Shown here: positions 10,003-19,691 of the stretch, piece by piece
How positions within the stretch are numbered: position 1 is the first letter of the stretch
How the letters are laid out: every line of letters starts with the position of its first letter
Assembly: GCA_963813555.1 (NCBI GenBank)
Contig: CAWEZX010000015.1
Location: 127,117 to 191,116 of the forward strand
Direction of reading: 5' to 3'
Origin: Roseiarcus sp963813555
Lineage (GTDB): Bacteria > Pseudomonadota > Alphaproteobacteria > Rhizobiales > Beijerinckiaceae
Length of the DNA: 64,000 nucleotides
Program-made: the position numbers and the translations under genes
Notes under the pieces: model-generated
What the model was told of the DNA's origin: nothing
Seen by the model: only the letters and a program-made list of their open reading frames with translations
Databases searched by the model: none

Positions 10003-11226
10003 ATGGCCGAACCCGCTCCTATCTTCGATGTCGTCATCGCCGGTGGCGGCGCGTCCGGATTGGCGCTTGCCGCGGCGATCAAGCAGGCGATGCGGACAGG
10101 AGTCTCCATCGCCGTCGTCGATCCCGGAGCGCCAGGTGCGCCAAGCCCCAGCCCTTTGCGCACAGTCGCGATCGCGGATGGACCGCGTCGCCTGCTCAAA
10201 CATATTGGCGCCTGGGAGGCGATCGCGCCGAAATCGCAACCGATCCTGTCGATGGCGATCATGGACGGGGACGTGCGCGACGCCGTGCGCTTGCCCCATC
10301 TCAATTTCGCTGCGAAAGACCAAGCGCTCGCCCATATGGCCTTCAACGACGATGTCGTCGGCGCGCTCGCCGCGCTATGCGATCGGCTCGGGGTTCAACG
10401 CGTCACCGGGTCCGTTGCGCATTGGGCCTCGGGCAAGCATGTCGGCGAGCTTGGGCTATCCGACGGGCGCGTGTTGTGCGCGCGCCTCGCAGTCGCCGCC
10501 GACGGCGCCCGCTCGAAACTTGCCCAGCTCGCCGATATCGCAACCATCGGTTGGGACTATGACCAGGCCGGAATCGTCGCGACAGTCGCGCACGAGCGCG
10601 ATCACGAGGGCCGGGCGGAGCAGCATTTCCTGCCGGCCGGTCCGTTCGCGGCCCTGCCGCTCCCGGGGCGCCAGTCGAGCATCGTCTGGAACGAAACTCG
10701 CGCCGACGCCCGCGCGCTGCTGGCGCTCGACCCCGACGATCTGACGCGCCAGCTTGAATACCGCTTCACCCCGAAACTGGGGGCGATCAGCCTTGCCTCG
10801 CGCGTCGAAGCCTTTCCGTTCCGCTTTCAGATCGCCCGGCGCTTCGTCGCTGGACGGCTTGCCCTCGTTGGCGACGCGGCTCATGTCGTGCATCCCGTCG
10901 CGGGGCAGGGGCTGAACCTCGGCTTACGCGACGTCGCGGCGCTCGCCGAGACGATCGTCGGCGAGATGCGGCTCGGCCTTGATCCCGGCGCGCCCGGGCC
11001 GCTCGCAGCCTACCAGCGTCAGCGTCGCTTCGACGTCGCGGCCAGCGGCCTCGGCCTCGACGCGCTTAATCGGCTGTTCTCTAATGATCTTGCGCCTTTG
11101 CGCTTCGTGCGCGACCTGGGGCTTCGCATCGTTGATCGCGCGCCTGCGCTCAAGGATATGCTGATCGCGGAAGCGGGCGGCGCGGGGAGCGGCGCGCCGA
11201 AGCTGCTTAGGGGTCTCGCGCTATGA
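10003..11226 (+). CDS. FAD-dependent aromatic hydroxylase, UbiH/UbiF/COQ6 family
   Basis: This 407-residue flavin monooxygenase probably hydroxylates the ubiquinone ring. The N-terminal dinucleotide-binding motif is VVIAGGGASGLALA (residues 10-23). The second FAD motif is LALVGDAAHVVHPVAGQGLN (around residue 285), including the conserved GD, followed by LGLRD. I chose ATG 10003, preceded by GGAAGG; an open frame from 9955 adds 16 unlikely residues. The stop overlaps the next ATG by 4 nt. The exact hydroxylation position cannot be decided from sequence. Confidence 0.87.
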   Translation: MAEPAPIFDVVIAGGGASGLALAAAIKQAMRTGVSIAVVDPGAPGAPSPSPLRTVAIADGPRRLLKHIGAWEAIAPKSQPILSMAIMDGDVRDAVRLPHLNFAAKDQALAHMAFNDDVVGALAALCDRLGVQRVTGSVAHWASGKHVGELGLSDGRVLCARLAVAADGARSKLAQLADIATIGWDYDQAGIVATVAHERDHEGRAEQHFLPAGPFAALPLPGRQSSIVWNETRADARALLALDPDDLTRQLEYRFTPKLGAISLASRVEAFPFRFQIARRFVAGRLALVGDAAHVVHPVAGQGLNLGLRDVAALAETIVGEMRLGLDPGAPGPLAAYQRQRRFDVAASGLGLDALNRLFSNDLAPLRFVRDLGLRIVDRAPALKDMLIAEAGGAGSGAPKLLRGLAL

Positions 11227-12374
11227 GCGAGTCGCCGCCTCTAAGTCCTCGCACCCTCGCCGCCCAGGCGTTGGGGACCATCGACGAACGGACGCGCGCC
11301 ATTGTGCCGCCGATCCATCTCGCCACGACCTTCGAGCGCGACCCAGACAATCTTTACCGCAGCGGCAATTCTTACGGGCGCCCCGACAACGAAACCGTGC
11401 GCGAGGCGGAGGCTTTGATCGGAGCGCTCGAAGGCGCGTCGACGACATTCATCTTCGGCTCGGGCATGTCGGCGGCGATCGCGCTCTTCCTGAGCCTCGG
11501 GCCCGGCGCCCATGTGGTCGCGCCCAACGGCATGTATTGGGCGCTCCGCGCGTGGCTCGCGAACGAAGCGCTGGCGCTTGGACTCAGCGTCGACTTCGTT
11601 GATTCCGAGGATTCGCAGGCGCTTGCCGTGGCGCTGAAGCCGGGGACGACCAAGCTTGTATGGCTCGAGACGCCGAGCAATCCGTTGTGGGGCGTGAGCG
11701 ATATCGAAGGCGCGGCGCGCGCCGCTCATGCGGTGGGGGCGATCCTCGCGGTCGACTCGACTTGCGCGACGCCGGTTTTCACAAGGCCGATCGCCCTCGG
11801 CGCCGACGTGGTGATGCATTCGGCGACCAAATATCTCAACGGGCATTCCGACGTCATAGCGGGAGCGCTCTGCTTCGCGCAGGAGGACGCCCTTTGCATG
11901 CGGGCGCGGTCGATCCGCCAGTCGCACGGAATGATCCTGCATCCGTTCGAGGCGTTCCTCTTGATCCGGGGTTTGCGAACGCTCGACGTGCGCGTGCGGG
12001 CGGCGGCGGCGAACGCGATGGAGCTGGCGAACCGCCTCTCCAATCATGGGTCTGTCTCCGCGGTGCTCTATCCGGGACTTCCGCACCACCCGGGCCACGA
12101 CCTCGCGCGCCGCCAGATGAAGGGCGGCTTTGGGGGCATGCTGTCGATCCGCGTGCGCGGGGGGGCTGAGGCCGCGATCGCAACCGCAGCCCGGGTGCGC
12201 CTGTGGAAGCGGGCGACCTCACTTGGCGGGGTCGAATCGCTCATCGAACACCGCGCCTCGATCGAGGGGACGAACTCGCCCTGCCCGCCCGATCTGTTGC
12301 GGCTCTCCGCCGGAATCGAAGACGTCGAGGACCTCTGGCGCGATATCGACGATGCGCTGCTGGGATCGCCCTGA
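11223..12374 (+). CDS. metC: Cystathionine beta-lyase / Cys-Met metabolism PLP enzyme
   Basis: This 383-residue pyridoxal-phosphate enzyme of the Cys/Met metabolism family cleaves cystathionine or a related thioether in methionine synthesis. The PLP-binding lysine is Lys203 in SATKYLNGHSDVIAG, and the upstream LVWLETPSNPLW segment with AVDSTCATP is typical. C-terminal text (GGVESLIEHRAS) fits cystathionine beta-lyases more than gamma-synthases, but substrate is an inference. It is translationally coupled to the ubiH-like gene. Confidence 0.85.
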   Translation: MSESPPLSPRTLAAQALGTIDERTRAIVPPIHLATTFERDPDNLYRSGNSYGRPDNETVREAEALIGALEGASTTFIFGSGMSAAIALFLSLGPGAHVVAPNGMYWALRAWLANEALALGLSVDFVDSEDSQALAVALKPGTTKLVWLETPSNPLWGVSDIEGAARAAHAVGAILAVDSTCATPVFTRPIALGADVVMHSATKYLNGHSDVIAGALCFAQEDALCMRARSIRQSHGMILHPFEAFLLIRGLRTLDVRVRAAAANAMELANRLSNHGSVSAVLYPGLPHHPGHDLARRQMKGGFGGMLSIRVRGGAEAAIATAARVRLWKRATSLGGVESLIEHRASIEGTNSPCPPDLLRLSAGIEDVEDLWRDIDDALLGSP

Positions 12375-12614
12375 CCGGTCGCGAGCCATATGGAATTGTC
12401 GGAAACGAGCGGTCCGAAGCGTTTAAGCAAAATTAACTCTGTCCCGTTCCTATCCGTGGGCGGCAAGAAAACAGTCTCGGATAGTCGCGCCAAGACGGGA
12501 ACAATTGCACCGGGTTCCGGGATTTCTGATTGGTTGCCTCTGAGCGGACTTCGTTCCTGAGGCAAGATCCGCATACCAGCGGCGTCAATTCGTAGCGGGT
12601 TGGGAGGATATCGG

Positions 12615-13860
12615 ATGCGTCATCTCCGCCACGCCTTGGCAGCGTTACTCATCGGATCCTGCGCGCCGATTGCAGTCGCCGCGCCGACCTTCGCTCAAAC
12701 CTGTGCGTGCGCGCCCGAGGGCGCGTCGCAGGGCGGCTACGTCATTCAGGCCGACGAGGCGCCGCCGCCCTTGCCGGAATACGATCAGCCGCCCATTCCC
12801 GCGCCTGGCTATTATTGGACGCCGGGCTACTGGGCCTGGAACAACTACGACTATTACTGGGTTCCGGGAGTCTGGGTCGAGCCGCCACAACCCGGATTAT
12901 TGTGGAACTCCTGGCTACTGGGCTTTCGTCGGCGGCGTCTATGCTTTCAGACCCGGCTATTGGGGCTCACGGGTCGGATTCTACGGCGGCATCAATTACG
13001 GATTCGGTTACTCCGGCGCCGGTTATCAAGGCGGCCGCTGGGACAATAAACGCTTCTTCTACAATACAACGGTGAACAATATTGGCGCCGCCCGCATCGC
13101 CAATGTCTACAATCAGGCGATCGTCGCCAACAGGACCATCAATCGCGCAAGTTTCAACGGCGGAGCGGGCGGCGTGGCCGCGAAGCCAACCAACGAAGAG
13201 CTTCTGGCCGAGAAGGAGCAGCATGTCAGGGCGACGAGGCCGCAAGTCGATCAGGCGCGCGCCGCCGGCATGAGGGGCCAGCAGTTCGTGTCGACGAACC
13301 GGGGCAAGCCGGCGATCGCCGCAACCGCACGGCCAGGCGAATTTAAGGGCAAAGGGGTGATGCCCGCCAGGGCTGCAGGCAAGGCCGCCCAGGCCGTGCC
13401 GGCGCCGGCCCCTGCCGGGAACGCCCCGCCCGAGACAAAGGAAAAACCGCCGACCGCCGGACAGCCGGCGACAACTGCGTTGCCGCCCAACGCGCCGAAG
13501 CCCAAGGGGACGCCGCCCGTTGTCGAGAAACTGGGCAAGCCGGAAGCAGCGCCCAACGCGCCGAAGCCTGTGGAGAAACCGTCCGCGGTCGAGAGACCGG
13601 TCAAACCCGAGGCGCCCCTGAATACGCCAAAGGTTGAACACAAGCCTCCGGCCGTTGAGAAACTGGTCAAGCCCGAGCCCGCGCCGACCCCGTCGAAGAT
13701 CGAGGAAAAACGGCCCGCCGTCGAGAAGCCTGTCCGGGCCGAGCCGCTGAACGGCGCGCAGAGGGCGCCCGTTCAGCCCGAGCGCAAACCGGCTCAGCCT
13801 GAGCGCAGGCCGGAGGCGAAAGAATGCGGGCGGCCCGGACTGCCTCCCTGCCCCAGGTGA
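12615..13860 (+). CDS. Secreted YXWGXW-repeat-like, proline-rich C-terminal protein (frameshifted)
   Basis: A Sec signal peptide (MRHLRHALAALLIGSC onward) is followed by tyrosine/tryptophan repeats: APGYYWTPGYWAWNN, DYYWVPGVWVEPP, then TPGYWAFVGG and FRPGYWG. After about residue 210 the protein becomes a proline/lysine/glutamate tail with repeats of the type KPxxVEKPxKPEAxP. The frame breaks at 12906-12907: TGG-AAC-TCC should read TGG-ACT-CCT-GGC-TAC-TGG, so one extra A is present. I place the start at ATG 12615 after GGGAGGA. Envelope or cell-surface location is inferred; function unknown. Confidence 0.75.
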
Positions 13861-13937
13861 ACGCCCGCGGGGACGGATCGGCCCTTCCTCCGTGAGGCGA
13901 TTTCAGCCGCGCGGCGAATCCGGCTAAACCGGGCGCA

Positions 13938-15512
13938 ATGTACCGCAATATCTTCCTGGTCGGCGGCTGGACGATCGCCTCCCGGCTCACCGGCTTCCTG
14001 CGCGACATGGCGCTCGCCGCGCTCCTGGGCGGCGGGGCGCTCAACGACGCCTATGTCGCGGCGATCAAGCTGCCCAACCAATTCCGCCAGATCTTTGGCG
14101 AGGGGTCGTTCAGCGCCGCCTATCTGCCGACCTACACCCGCGTGCTCGAAGCGGGAGGCCGCGAGGAAGCGGGCAGATTCGCAAGCCAGGTGTTCACGCT
14201 GCTCATCCTGTCGCAGATCGCCCTGCTCGGCCTCGTCTATCTCGACATGCCGCTCTTGGTGCGGCTGACTTCGCCAGGTTTCCTCAGCCAGCCCGAAAAG
14301 TTCGCCCAAGCGGTGGCGATGTCGCGCATCATGTTCCCCTATATCGCCTTCATCGCCGTCTTCGCGCTGCATCAAGGGACGCTCAACGCCAACAATGCCT
14401 GGGGAGCTCCCGCCTTCGCACCGGCCGCGGCCAATGTGTGCATGATCGCGTTCCTCGCCTTCGCCGCATTTTTTCCGAAAGTCTCGCCCGGCGTCGCTAA
14501 CATGGCGAGCTGGGGGTTTCTCGCGTCCGGCGCGACCCAGCTGGCCATCGTCGTCGCCGCTGCGCGCCGGCGCGGGTTGTTGGAGCGGCTGGCCTGGCCC
14601 CGCTGGACGCCCGAGATCCGGCGATTCCTCTGGATGCTGGGGCCGGCGATCGGCATTTCGGCGAGCTATCAGATTGGGTCCCTCGCCGATCAGATTGTCG
14701 GCTCCCTCCTGCCGACCGGCGGTCTCTCCGCCATCAGCTACGCCGACCGGCTTTATCAGTTGCCCGGCGGCGTCATCGTCATCGCTACCGGCTCGGTGCT
14801 GTTGCGGGAGATGTCCGCCCGCGTCGCTCTTGGCGATCACCAGGGCGCGCTCGCCGCTCAGAACCGCGCCGCTTCGCTGACGCTGGCGTTCGGCGCGCCC
14901 TTCGTAGTGGCATTTCTGCTCATCCCGGACCTCGTCATAGCGGTCGCCTTCGAGCGCGGCGCCTTCACAGCCAACGCCACCCACCAAGCCGCAGGCGTGC
15001 TCGCGGCTTACGCACTTGGAATGCCGGCCTTGTTGGTCGATCGGATCGTGACGGCAAGCTTCTTGTCGCGCGGCGACACCGCGACGCCGCTCAAGGTCAC
15101 GCTGGTCGGCGTTGCGGTCAATGTGGCGCTCAAGATCGCCTTGTTTCGGCCGCTCGGCGCGCCGGGCCTGGCGCTCGCGACCGCGGCCGGCCTCTGGATC
15201 AAGGTCGCCGGCATCTTTGCGCTCGCCCGGCGGCGCGGCTGGACTGCCCCCGACGCCCGCTTGGTCGCGACCGCCGCGGCGACCCTCTTTGCGGCCGGCG
15301 CGCTTGCGCTGGCGCTGACGCTATTCGACGGACCACTCATCGCGCTCATGGCGCATCTCCCGCGCTTCGCTCGCGAAGCGAGACTCGCGACCCTGACCAT
15401 GATCGGAGCCGCGGTTTATTTTCCCGCGCTGGGCCTCGGGCTTTGGCTCACCCACGCTGTGCCGGCGGCTCTCCTCAAGCGGGCGCAGCGCGCTCTTCGG
15501 CGCGCCCGGTGA
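13938..15512 (+). CDS. murJ: Lipid II flippase MurJ
   Basis: MurJ (MviN) flips the peptidoglycan precursor lipid II across the inner membrane. The 524 residues carry about 14 membrane segments. N-terminal text SRLTGFLRDMALAALLG and LPNQFRQIFGEGSFSAAYLP are diagnostic, followed by APAAANVCMI and SASYQIGSLADQI. Length matches the family (510-530). It appears to be transcribed alone; about 77 nt separate it from the YXWGXW gene. Confidence 0.95.
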   Translation: MYRNIFLVGGWTIASRLTGFLRDMALAALLGGGALNDAYVAAIKLPNQFRQIFGEGSFSAAYLPTYTRVLEAGGREEAGRFASQVFTLLILSQIALLGLVYLDMPLLVRLTSPGFLSQPEKFAQAVAMSRIMFPYIAFIAVFALHQGTLNANNAWGAPAFAPAAANVCMIAFLAFAAFFPKVSPGVANMASWGFLASGATQLAIVVAAARRRGLLERLAWPRWTPEIRRFLWMLGPAIGISASYQIGSLADQIVGSLLPTGGLSAISYADRLYQLPGGVIVIATGSVLLREMSARVALGDHQGALAAQNRAASLTLAFGAPFVVAFLLIPDLVIAVAFERGAFTANATHQAAGVLAAYALGMPALLVDRIVTASFLSRGDTATPLKVTLVGVAVNVALKIALFRPLGAPGLALATAAGLWIKVAGIFALARRRGWTAPDARLVATAAATLFAAGALALALTLFDGPLIALMAHLPRFAREARLATLTMIGAAVYFPALGLGLWLTHAVPAALLKRAQRALRRAR

Positions 15513-15635
15513 GCCTCGCGAATCTTGGCGCGCCGTTGCGCCCTTCCGGCGGCGACCTTATGAGATGAGTCGCGCTCAAACTCGCTTGACCCGGGGGCCA
15601 CCAGGGCCACCTGTTCGCCGATGGGAGGACTTCAG

Positions 15636-16796
15636 ATGAGCGTTCAGGCGCGCGACCTTGCGGTCGAGTTCGCCTACCGGTTCGGTCGCGCGCCGACGGT
15701 CAGCCGCGCGCCAGGCCGAGTCAATCTGATCGGCGAGCACACCGACTATAATGACGGATTCGTCATGCCGGCGGCGCTTGAATTCGCGACCTTGACCGCG
15801 GCCTCGCAGCGGCCCGATCGGCGCCTCAGGGTCTACTCAATGATCATGGATGAGACGCGCGAGTTCGATCTCGATTCTCCGCCTCAAGGCCCGACCGGCG
15901 ACTGGTCGGACTACATCCTCGGGGTCGCGCTGATGCTGGAGAGCAGCGGGCGCAACCTTTCCGGCGCCGATCTCATCGTCTGGAGCGATGTTCCGATCGG
16001 AGCGGGCTTGAGCTCCTCGGCCGCCCTCGAAGTCTCTGTCGCCCACGCGCTACTGACCGAAAGCGGCCTCCAGTTTGATCCAATCGAAATCGCCCAGCTC
16101 TGCCAGCGCGCCGAGAATGATTTCGTCGGCATGCGCTGCGGGGTGATGGATCAATATATCTCCTGTTGCGGCGTCGCCGGGCATGCGCTGTTGATCGATT
16201 GCCGCAGTCTCGCCGCGCGCCATGTCGCAATCGCTCCAAACTTGCGGCTTCTCATCGCCAACAGCCGGGTGCGGCATCAGCATGCTGGCGGGGAGTACAA
16301 TTTGCGGCGTGAAGCCTGCGAGGAAGGGGTAAGGCTGCTCAGCCGCACTCTCGGGCCAATCGAAGCGTTGCGCGACGTGACGCCTGAGCAGCTTGAAGCC
16401 AGACGCCGCAAGCTGCCCGATCTCATCTACCGCCGCTGTCGACACATCGTCACCGAGGACGTGCGCGTGCTCGAGGCGGAGCGAGCGCTCGCGGCCGGCG
16501 ATTTCGACGCTTGTGGGCGGGCCATGAACGCTTCCCATGTCTCGATGCGCGACGACTTTGAAATCACCTGTCCCGAGATCGATACGCTGGTCGGACTGGC
16601 CAAGACCGTCCGTGGAGTTTACGGTTCGCGTATGACGGGCGGCGGCTTTGGCGGCTGCACAGTCAGCTTGGTCGAAGCGTGGGCGGTCGACAAGGCGTCG
16701 CAAGTTCTGACCGACGGCTATCGAATAGCAACTGGCCTGGATGTGGAAATCTTCGTCTGTGCGCCGTCCGACGGCGCGCGGCTGATTCCGGTTTGA
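15636..16796 (+). CDS. galK: Galactokinase
   Basis: Galactokinase phosphorylates galactose to galactose-1-phosphate in the Leloir pathway. The 386-residue GHMP kinase shows the galactokinase signature GRVNLIGEHTDYNDG near residue 24, the phosphate loop VPIGAGLSSSAALE, and the C-terminal GGGFGGCTVSL motif. I chose ATG 15636 because GGGAGGA lies 7 nt upstream; the in-frame ATG at 15621 lies on top of that ribosome-binding site. The galT gene follows directly. Confidence 0.95.
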   Translation: MSVQARDLAVEFAYRFGRAPTVSRAPGRVNLIGEHTDYNDGFVMPAALEFATLTAASQRPDRRLRVYSMIMDETREFDLDSPPQGPTGDWSDYILGVALMLESSGRNLSGADLIVWSDVPIGAGLSSSAALEVSVAHALLTESGLQFDPIEIAQLCQRAENDFVGMRCGVMDQYISCCGVAGHALLIDCRSLAARHVAIAPNLRLLIANSRVRHQHAGGEYNLRREACEEGVRLLSRTLGPIEALRDVTPEQLEARRRKLPDLIYRRCRHIVTEDVRVLEAERALAAGDFDACGRAMNASHVSMRDDFEITCPEIDTLVGLAKTVRGVYGSRMTGGGFGGCTVSLVEAWAVDKASQVLTDGYRIATGLDVEIFVCAPSDGARLIPV

Positions 16797-16807
16797 GTAG
16801 CGCCGAC

Positions 16808-17836
16808 GTGGCGAGCACAGAGACGCTCCGCGGCGCCTCGCATCGCCGTCTCAATCCGCTGACCGGCGAATGGGTCTTGGTGTCGCCTCACCGCGCGCAA
16901 CGCCCCTGGCAAGGCCAGCGCGAGTCCAAAGCCACGCCTGCGGGGCTCGCCCATGATCCCAACTGCTATCTCTGCCCGGGCAACCTGCGGGCTAACGGCG
17001 CCCGTAACCCAAACTACCCGCACACCTTCGTGTTCGACAATGATTTTCAGGCGTTGCAGGCCGACGCGCCGACCAACGTGGAAACGGATGGACTGCTCGT
17101 CGCTGAAGGCGAGCCGGGACGCTGCCGCGTGCTGTGCTTTTCCCCGCGTCACGATCTTACCCTGTCAGGCATGTCGGTCGCCGACATCGAGCGTGTTGTC
17201 GAGGTCTGGGTAGAGGAGACGATCTCGCTGGGAGGCTGGCCCGACATCGGCTCCGTGCAGATTTTCGAGAATCGGGGCGAGATGATGGGCGCCTCGAATC
17301 CCCATCCCCATGGCCAGATCTGGGCCACCCGCCATCTGCCGAACGAACTGGAAAAAGAGACCTTCCGCCAGGGCGAGTATCTCCTCCAACACGGCCGGCC
17401 GCTGCTCCTCGACTATCTCGGGCGGGAGCTTCAGCATGGCGGGCGCATCGTCTTCGCCAATGACGATTTTTGCGTGCTCGTGCCGTTCTGGGCAAACTGG
17501 CCGTTCGAGACGATGATCCTGCCTCGCCGCCGCATCGGTGGATTTGCTGAGATGAGCGCGGGGGAAAGGACATCGCTTGCACAGGCTTTATCCCAACTGA
17601 CCAAGCGCTACGACAGCCTGTTCGACGCGCCGTTCCCGTATTCGATGGGCTTCCATCAGAAGCCGACCGACGGCGCGCTGCACGCCGAATGGCAGTTGCA
17701 CGCCCATTTCTACCCGCCGCTCTTGCGCTCCGCGACAATCCGGAAGTTCATGGTCGGCTTCGAACTGCTGGGCTCTCCCCAGCGCGATCTCACCCCTGAA
17801 GCGGCGGCGGCGAGGCTGCGGGAGGCGGCGGGATAG
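16808..17836 (+). CDS. galT: Galactose-1-phosphate uridylyltransferase
   Basis: GalT exchanges UMP between UDP-glucose and galactose-1-phosphate. The active-site motif SNPHPHGQIWA is present, as are the N-terminal RLNPLTGEWVLVSPHRAQRP and zinc-type CYLCPGN segments. The start is uncertain: GTG 16808 gives 342 residues, while TTG 16793 overlaps the galK stop and gives 347. Neither has a good Shine-Dalgarno, so coupling to galK is likely. galE is not in the window. Confidence 0.92.
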   Translation: MASTETLRGASHRRLNPLTGEWVLVSPHRAQRPWQGQRESKATPAGLAHDPNCYLCPGNLRANGARNPNYPHTFVFDNDFQALQADAPTNVETDGLLVAEGEPGRCRVLCFSPRHDLTLSGMSVADIERVVEVWVEETISLGGWPDIGSVQIFENRGEMMGASNPHPHGQIWATRHLPNELEKETFRQGEYLLQHGRPLLLDYLGRELQHGGRIVFANDDFCVLVPFWANWPFETMILPRRRIGGFAEMSAGERTSLAQALSQLTKRYDSLFDAPFPYSMGFHQKPTDGALHAEWQLHAHFYPPLLRSATIRKFMVGFELLGSPQRDLTPEAAAARLREAAG

Positions 17837-17878
17837 CTTCGCTCGTCACTCGCCGGTCCGACCACTCGAATCGGCCCC

Positions 17879-18385
17879 CTATCCTTGCCGCTCGTAGTCC
17901 ACAAAGACAAAGTCCGCCTCGTCATACGGGCCGCGTTCGCCCGTCTCGCGCCCGACCTCACGCCATTGTTCGGGCTCGATTGGCGGGAAACGCGCCTCGC
18001 CTTCTGCGTCGAGCGCAACCTCCGTGATGAAAAGACGGCTCGCGCGGTCGATCGTCTGCGCGTAGATCTCGCCCCCGCCACCAATGATGATGTCATCCGC
18101 GCCCATCGCGCGCGCCCGTTTGGCAGCGAGCTCGAGACCGGCTTGGAGACTATGGGCGATAAGCACGTCCGCCGCGGCGAACCCAGGATCGCGGGTGACG
18201 ACGATCGTTTCACGCCCCGGAAGTGCGCGCCCGATCGATTCGAAGGTCTTCCGCCCCATCACGAGCGGTCTGCCCCAAGTCAGCGCCTTAAAGCGTTTCA
18301 GGTCGCTCGAGAGCCGCCATGGCAATCCGCCATTCGCTCCGATAATCCCGTTGCGTGCGACAGCGGCGACCAGGACGACCCTCAC
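17879..18385 (-). CDS. folA: Dihydrofolate reductase
   Basis: DHFR regenerates tetrahydrofolate with NADPH, next to thymidylate synthase that consumes the folate cofactor. The 168 residues carry VAAVARNGIIGANGGLPW at the N terminus, then VMGRKTFESIG and IIGGGGEIY. The family start falls on GTG 18385, inside a dispersed repeat. Longer readings into the repeat give the artefact-like text SPWERVGV. It is downstream of thyA on the same strand. Confidence 0.93.
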   Translation of the reverse strand: MRVVLVAAVARNGIIGANGGLPWRLSSDLKRFKALTWGRPLVMGRKTFESIGRALPGRETIVVTRDPGFAAADVLIAHSLQAGLELAAKRARAMGADDIIIGGGGEIYAQTIDRASRLFITEVALDAEGEARFPPIEPEQWREVGRETGERGPYDEADFVFVDYERQG

Positions 18386-18462
18386 CCCCACCCTTTCCCA
18401 GGGGGAGAGGGAGCGCATCCCTTCTCCCTCCGGGAGAAGGTGGCGCGAAGCGCCGGATGAGG
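18379..18462. repeat. Dispersed GC-rich repeat between thyA and folA
   Basis: The first half (18379-18416), read on the minus strand, closely matches 42830-42867 on the plus strand: GCGCTCCCTCTCCC, a short TGGGA-type loop, then GGGTGAGGG. The second half contains CTTCTCCC-TCC-GGGAGAAGG, a perfect stem, and GGCGCGAAGCGCCGGATGAG. Repeats of this style are common between proteobacterial genes. This copy supplies the folA start codon. Confidence 0.75.
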
Positions 18463-18471
18463 GCGATTCAC

Positions 18472-19263
18472 TCACACCGCGATCGGCGCCTTGATCGCCG
18501 GCCACGGGTCGTAGCCCTCGAACGCGATCGCGTCGGCGTTGAGGTCGAAGATCGAGCCGACGTCGCCGAGCTCAAGCCGCGGCAATGGGCGCGGCGCACG
18601 GGCGAGTTGCGCGCGCGCCTGGTCCTCGTGATTGCGGTAGAGATGCGCGTCGCCGAACGTATGCACGAACTCCCCGGCCTTAAGCCCGCATTCGTGGGCG
18701 ATAAGATGGGTCAGGAGCGCATAGCTCGCGATGTTGAACGGCACGCCAAGAAAGATATCGGCCGAGCGCTGGTAGAGCTGGCACGAGAGCCTGTCGCCGT
18801 TCAGATAGAATTGGAAGAGGCAATGGCAGGGCGCAAGTTTCATGCGCTCGATCTCGGCGACGTTCCACGCCGAGACCACGAGCCGGCGCGAGTCGGGGTT
18901 GCGGCGGATCTCGGCGATGAGCCAGGCGATCTGATCGTATGTCCGGCCGTCCGGCCCCTCCCAGGCGCGCCATTGCTTGCCGTAGACCGGCCCAAGATCT
19001 CCGTCCGCGTCGGCCCACTCGTCCCAGATGGAAACGCCGTGCGCCTTGAGGTAGGCGATGTTGGTGTCGCCCCGCAGGAACCAGATCAGTTCGCGCACGA
19101 TCGACTTGAGATGGAGCCGCTTCGTCGTGACGAGCGGAAAGCCTTGGGCCAGATCGAAGCGAAGCTGCCGGCCAAACAGCGAGCGCACGCCAGTCCCGGT
19201 GCGGTCCATTTTGACCGAGCCGCTGTCGAGCGCCTCGCGCATCAGATCGAGATAGGCTTGCAT
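18472..19263 (-). CDS. thyA: Thymidylate synthase
   Basis: ThyA methylates dUMP to dTMP using methylene-tetrahydrofolate, yielding dihydrofolate for FolA. The 263 residues match E. coli ThyA length (264). The nucleophile is Cys146 in APCHCLFQF, with RSADIFLGVPFNIASYALL and the N-terminal RTGTGVRSLFG loop. I chose ATG 19263 (MQAYLDLM); the 11 residues upstream are not conserved. The thyA-folA order supports an operon, although the repeat lies between them. Confidence 0.96.
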   Translation of the reverse strand: MQAYLDLMREALDSGSVKMDRTGTGVRSLFGRQLRFDLAQGFPLVTTKRLHLKSIVRELIWFLRGDTNIAYLKAHGVSIWDEWADADGDLGPVYGKQWRAWEGPDGRTYDQIAWLIAEIRRNPDSRRLVVSAWNVAEIERMKLAPCHCLFQFYLNGDRLSCQLYQRSADIFLGVPFNIASYALLTHLIAHECGLKAGEFVHTFGDAHLYRNHEDQARAQLARAPRPLPRLELGDVGSIFDLNADAIAFEGYDPWPAIKAPIAV

Positions 19264-19361
19264 GGGCTCGCGGTTCTTACGCCTAACCGACCGCAACCTC
19301 TATACCGATTCGCGCCCCCCACGCGCGCGGCGCCTTCCGCGCCGCGGCTATAGGTCGTCGA

Positions 19362-19637
19362 TTAGTGCAGGCTCACTGTCTCGAGTTCATTTTCCCAGGC
19401 GTTGGTGATCGCCGCGTCCTTGGAATCGGTGAGCATGATCGGCGACCCATCCGCGCCGAGGAGCGCAAACAAGGTCAATCCCGGACGCATCTCCGGCGCC
19501 TGGGGAAAGAGTCGGGCGACGTCTTCAGAGGCAATGGTCTTCACATAAGCGAGGGACCCATCGCCAAAATGAGCGAATTCCTGTGGCGTCATGTTCGGCG
19601 CCACGGCCACCACTGCTTTGCTGGTTTCGGATCTCAT
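19362..19637 (-). CDS. DUF1150 family protein
   Basis: This 91-residue acidic protein of the DUF1150 family (MTPQEFAHFGDGSLAYVKTI; then LFALLGADGSPIMLTDS) is typically encoded next to small heat-shock genes in alphaproteobacteria. Function is unknown. It lies 54 nt downstream of hsp20 on the same strand, so it is probably co-transcribed and heat-responsive. Confidence 0.88.
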   Translation of the reverse strand: MRSETSKAVVAVAPNMTPQEFAHFGDGSLAYVKTIASEDVARLFPQAPEMRPGLTLFALLGADGSPIMLTDSKDAAITNAWENELETVSLH

Positions 19638-19691
19638 CGCTTTACTCCTTACTCGGCGGCCGCTTCACGCGCGGCCGTTCGGACGCATCCT

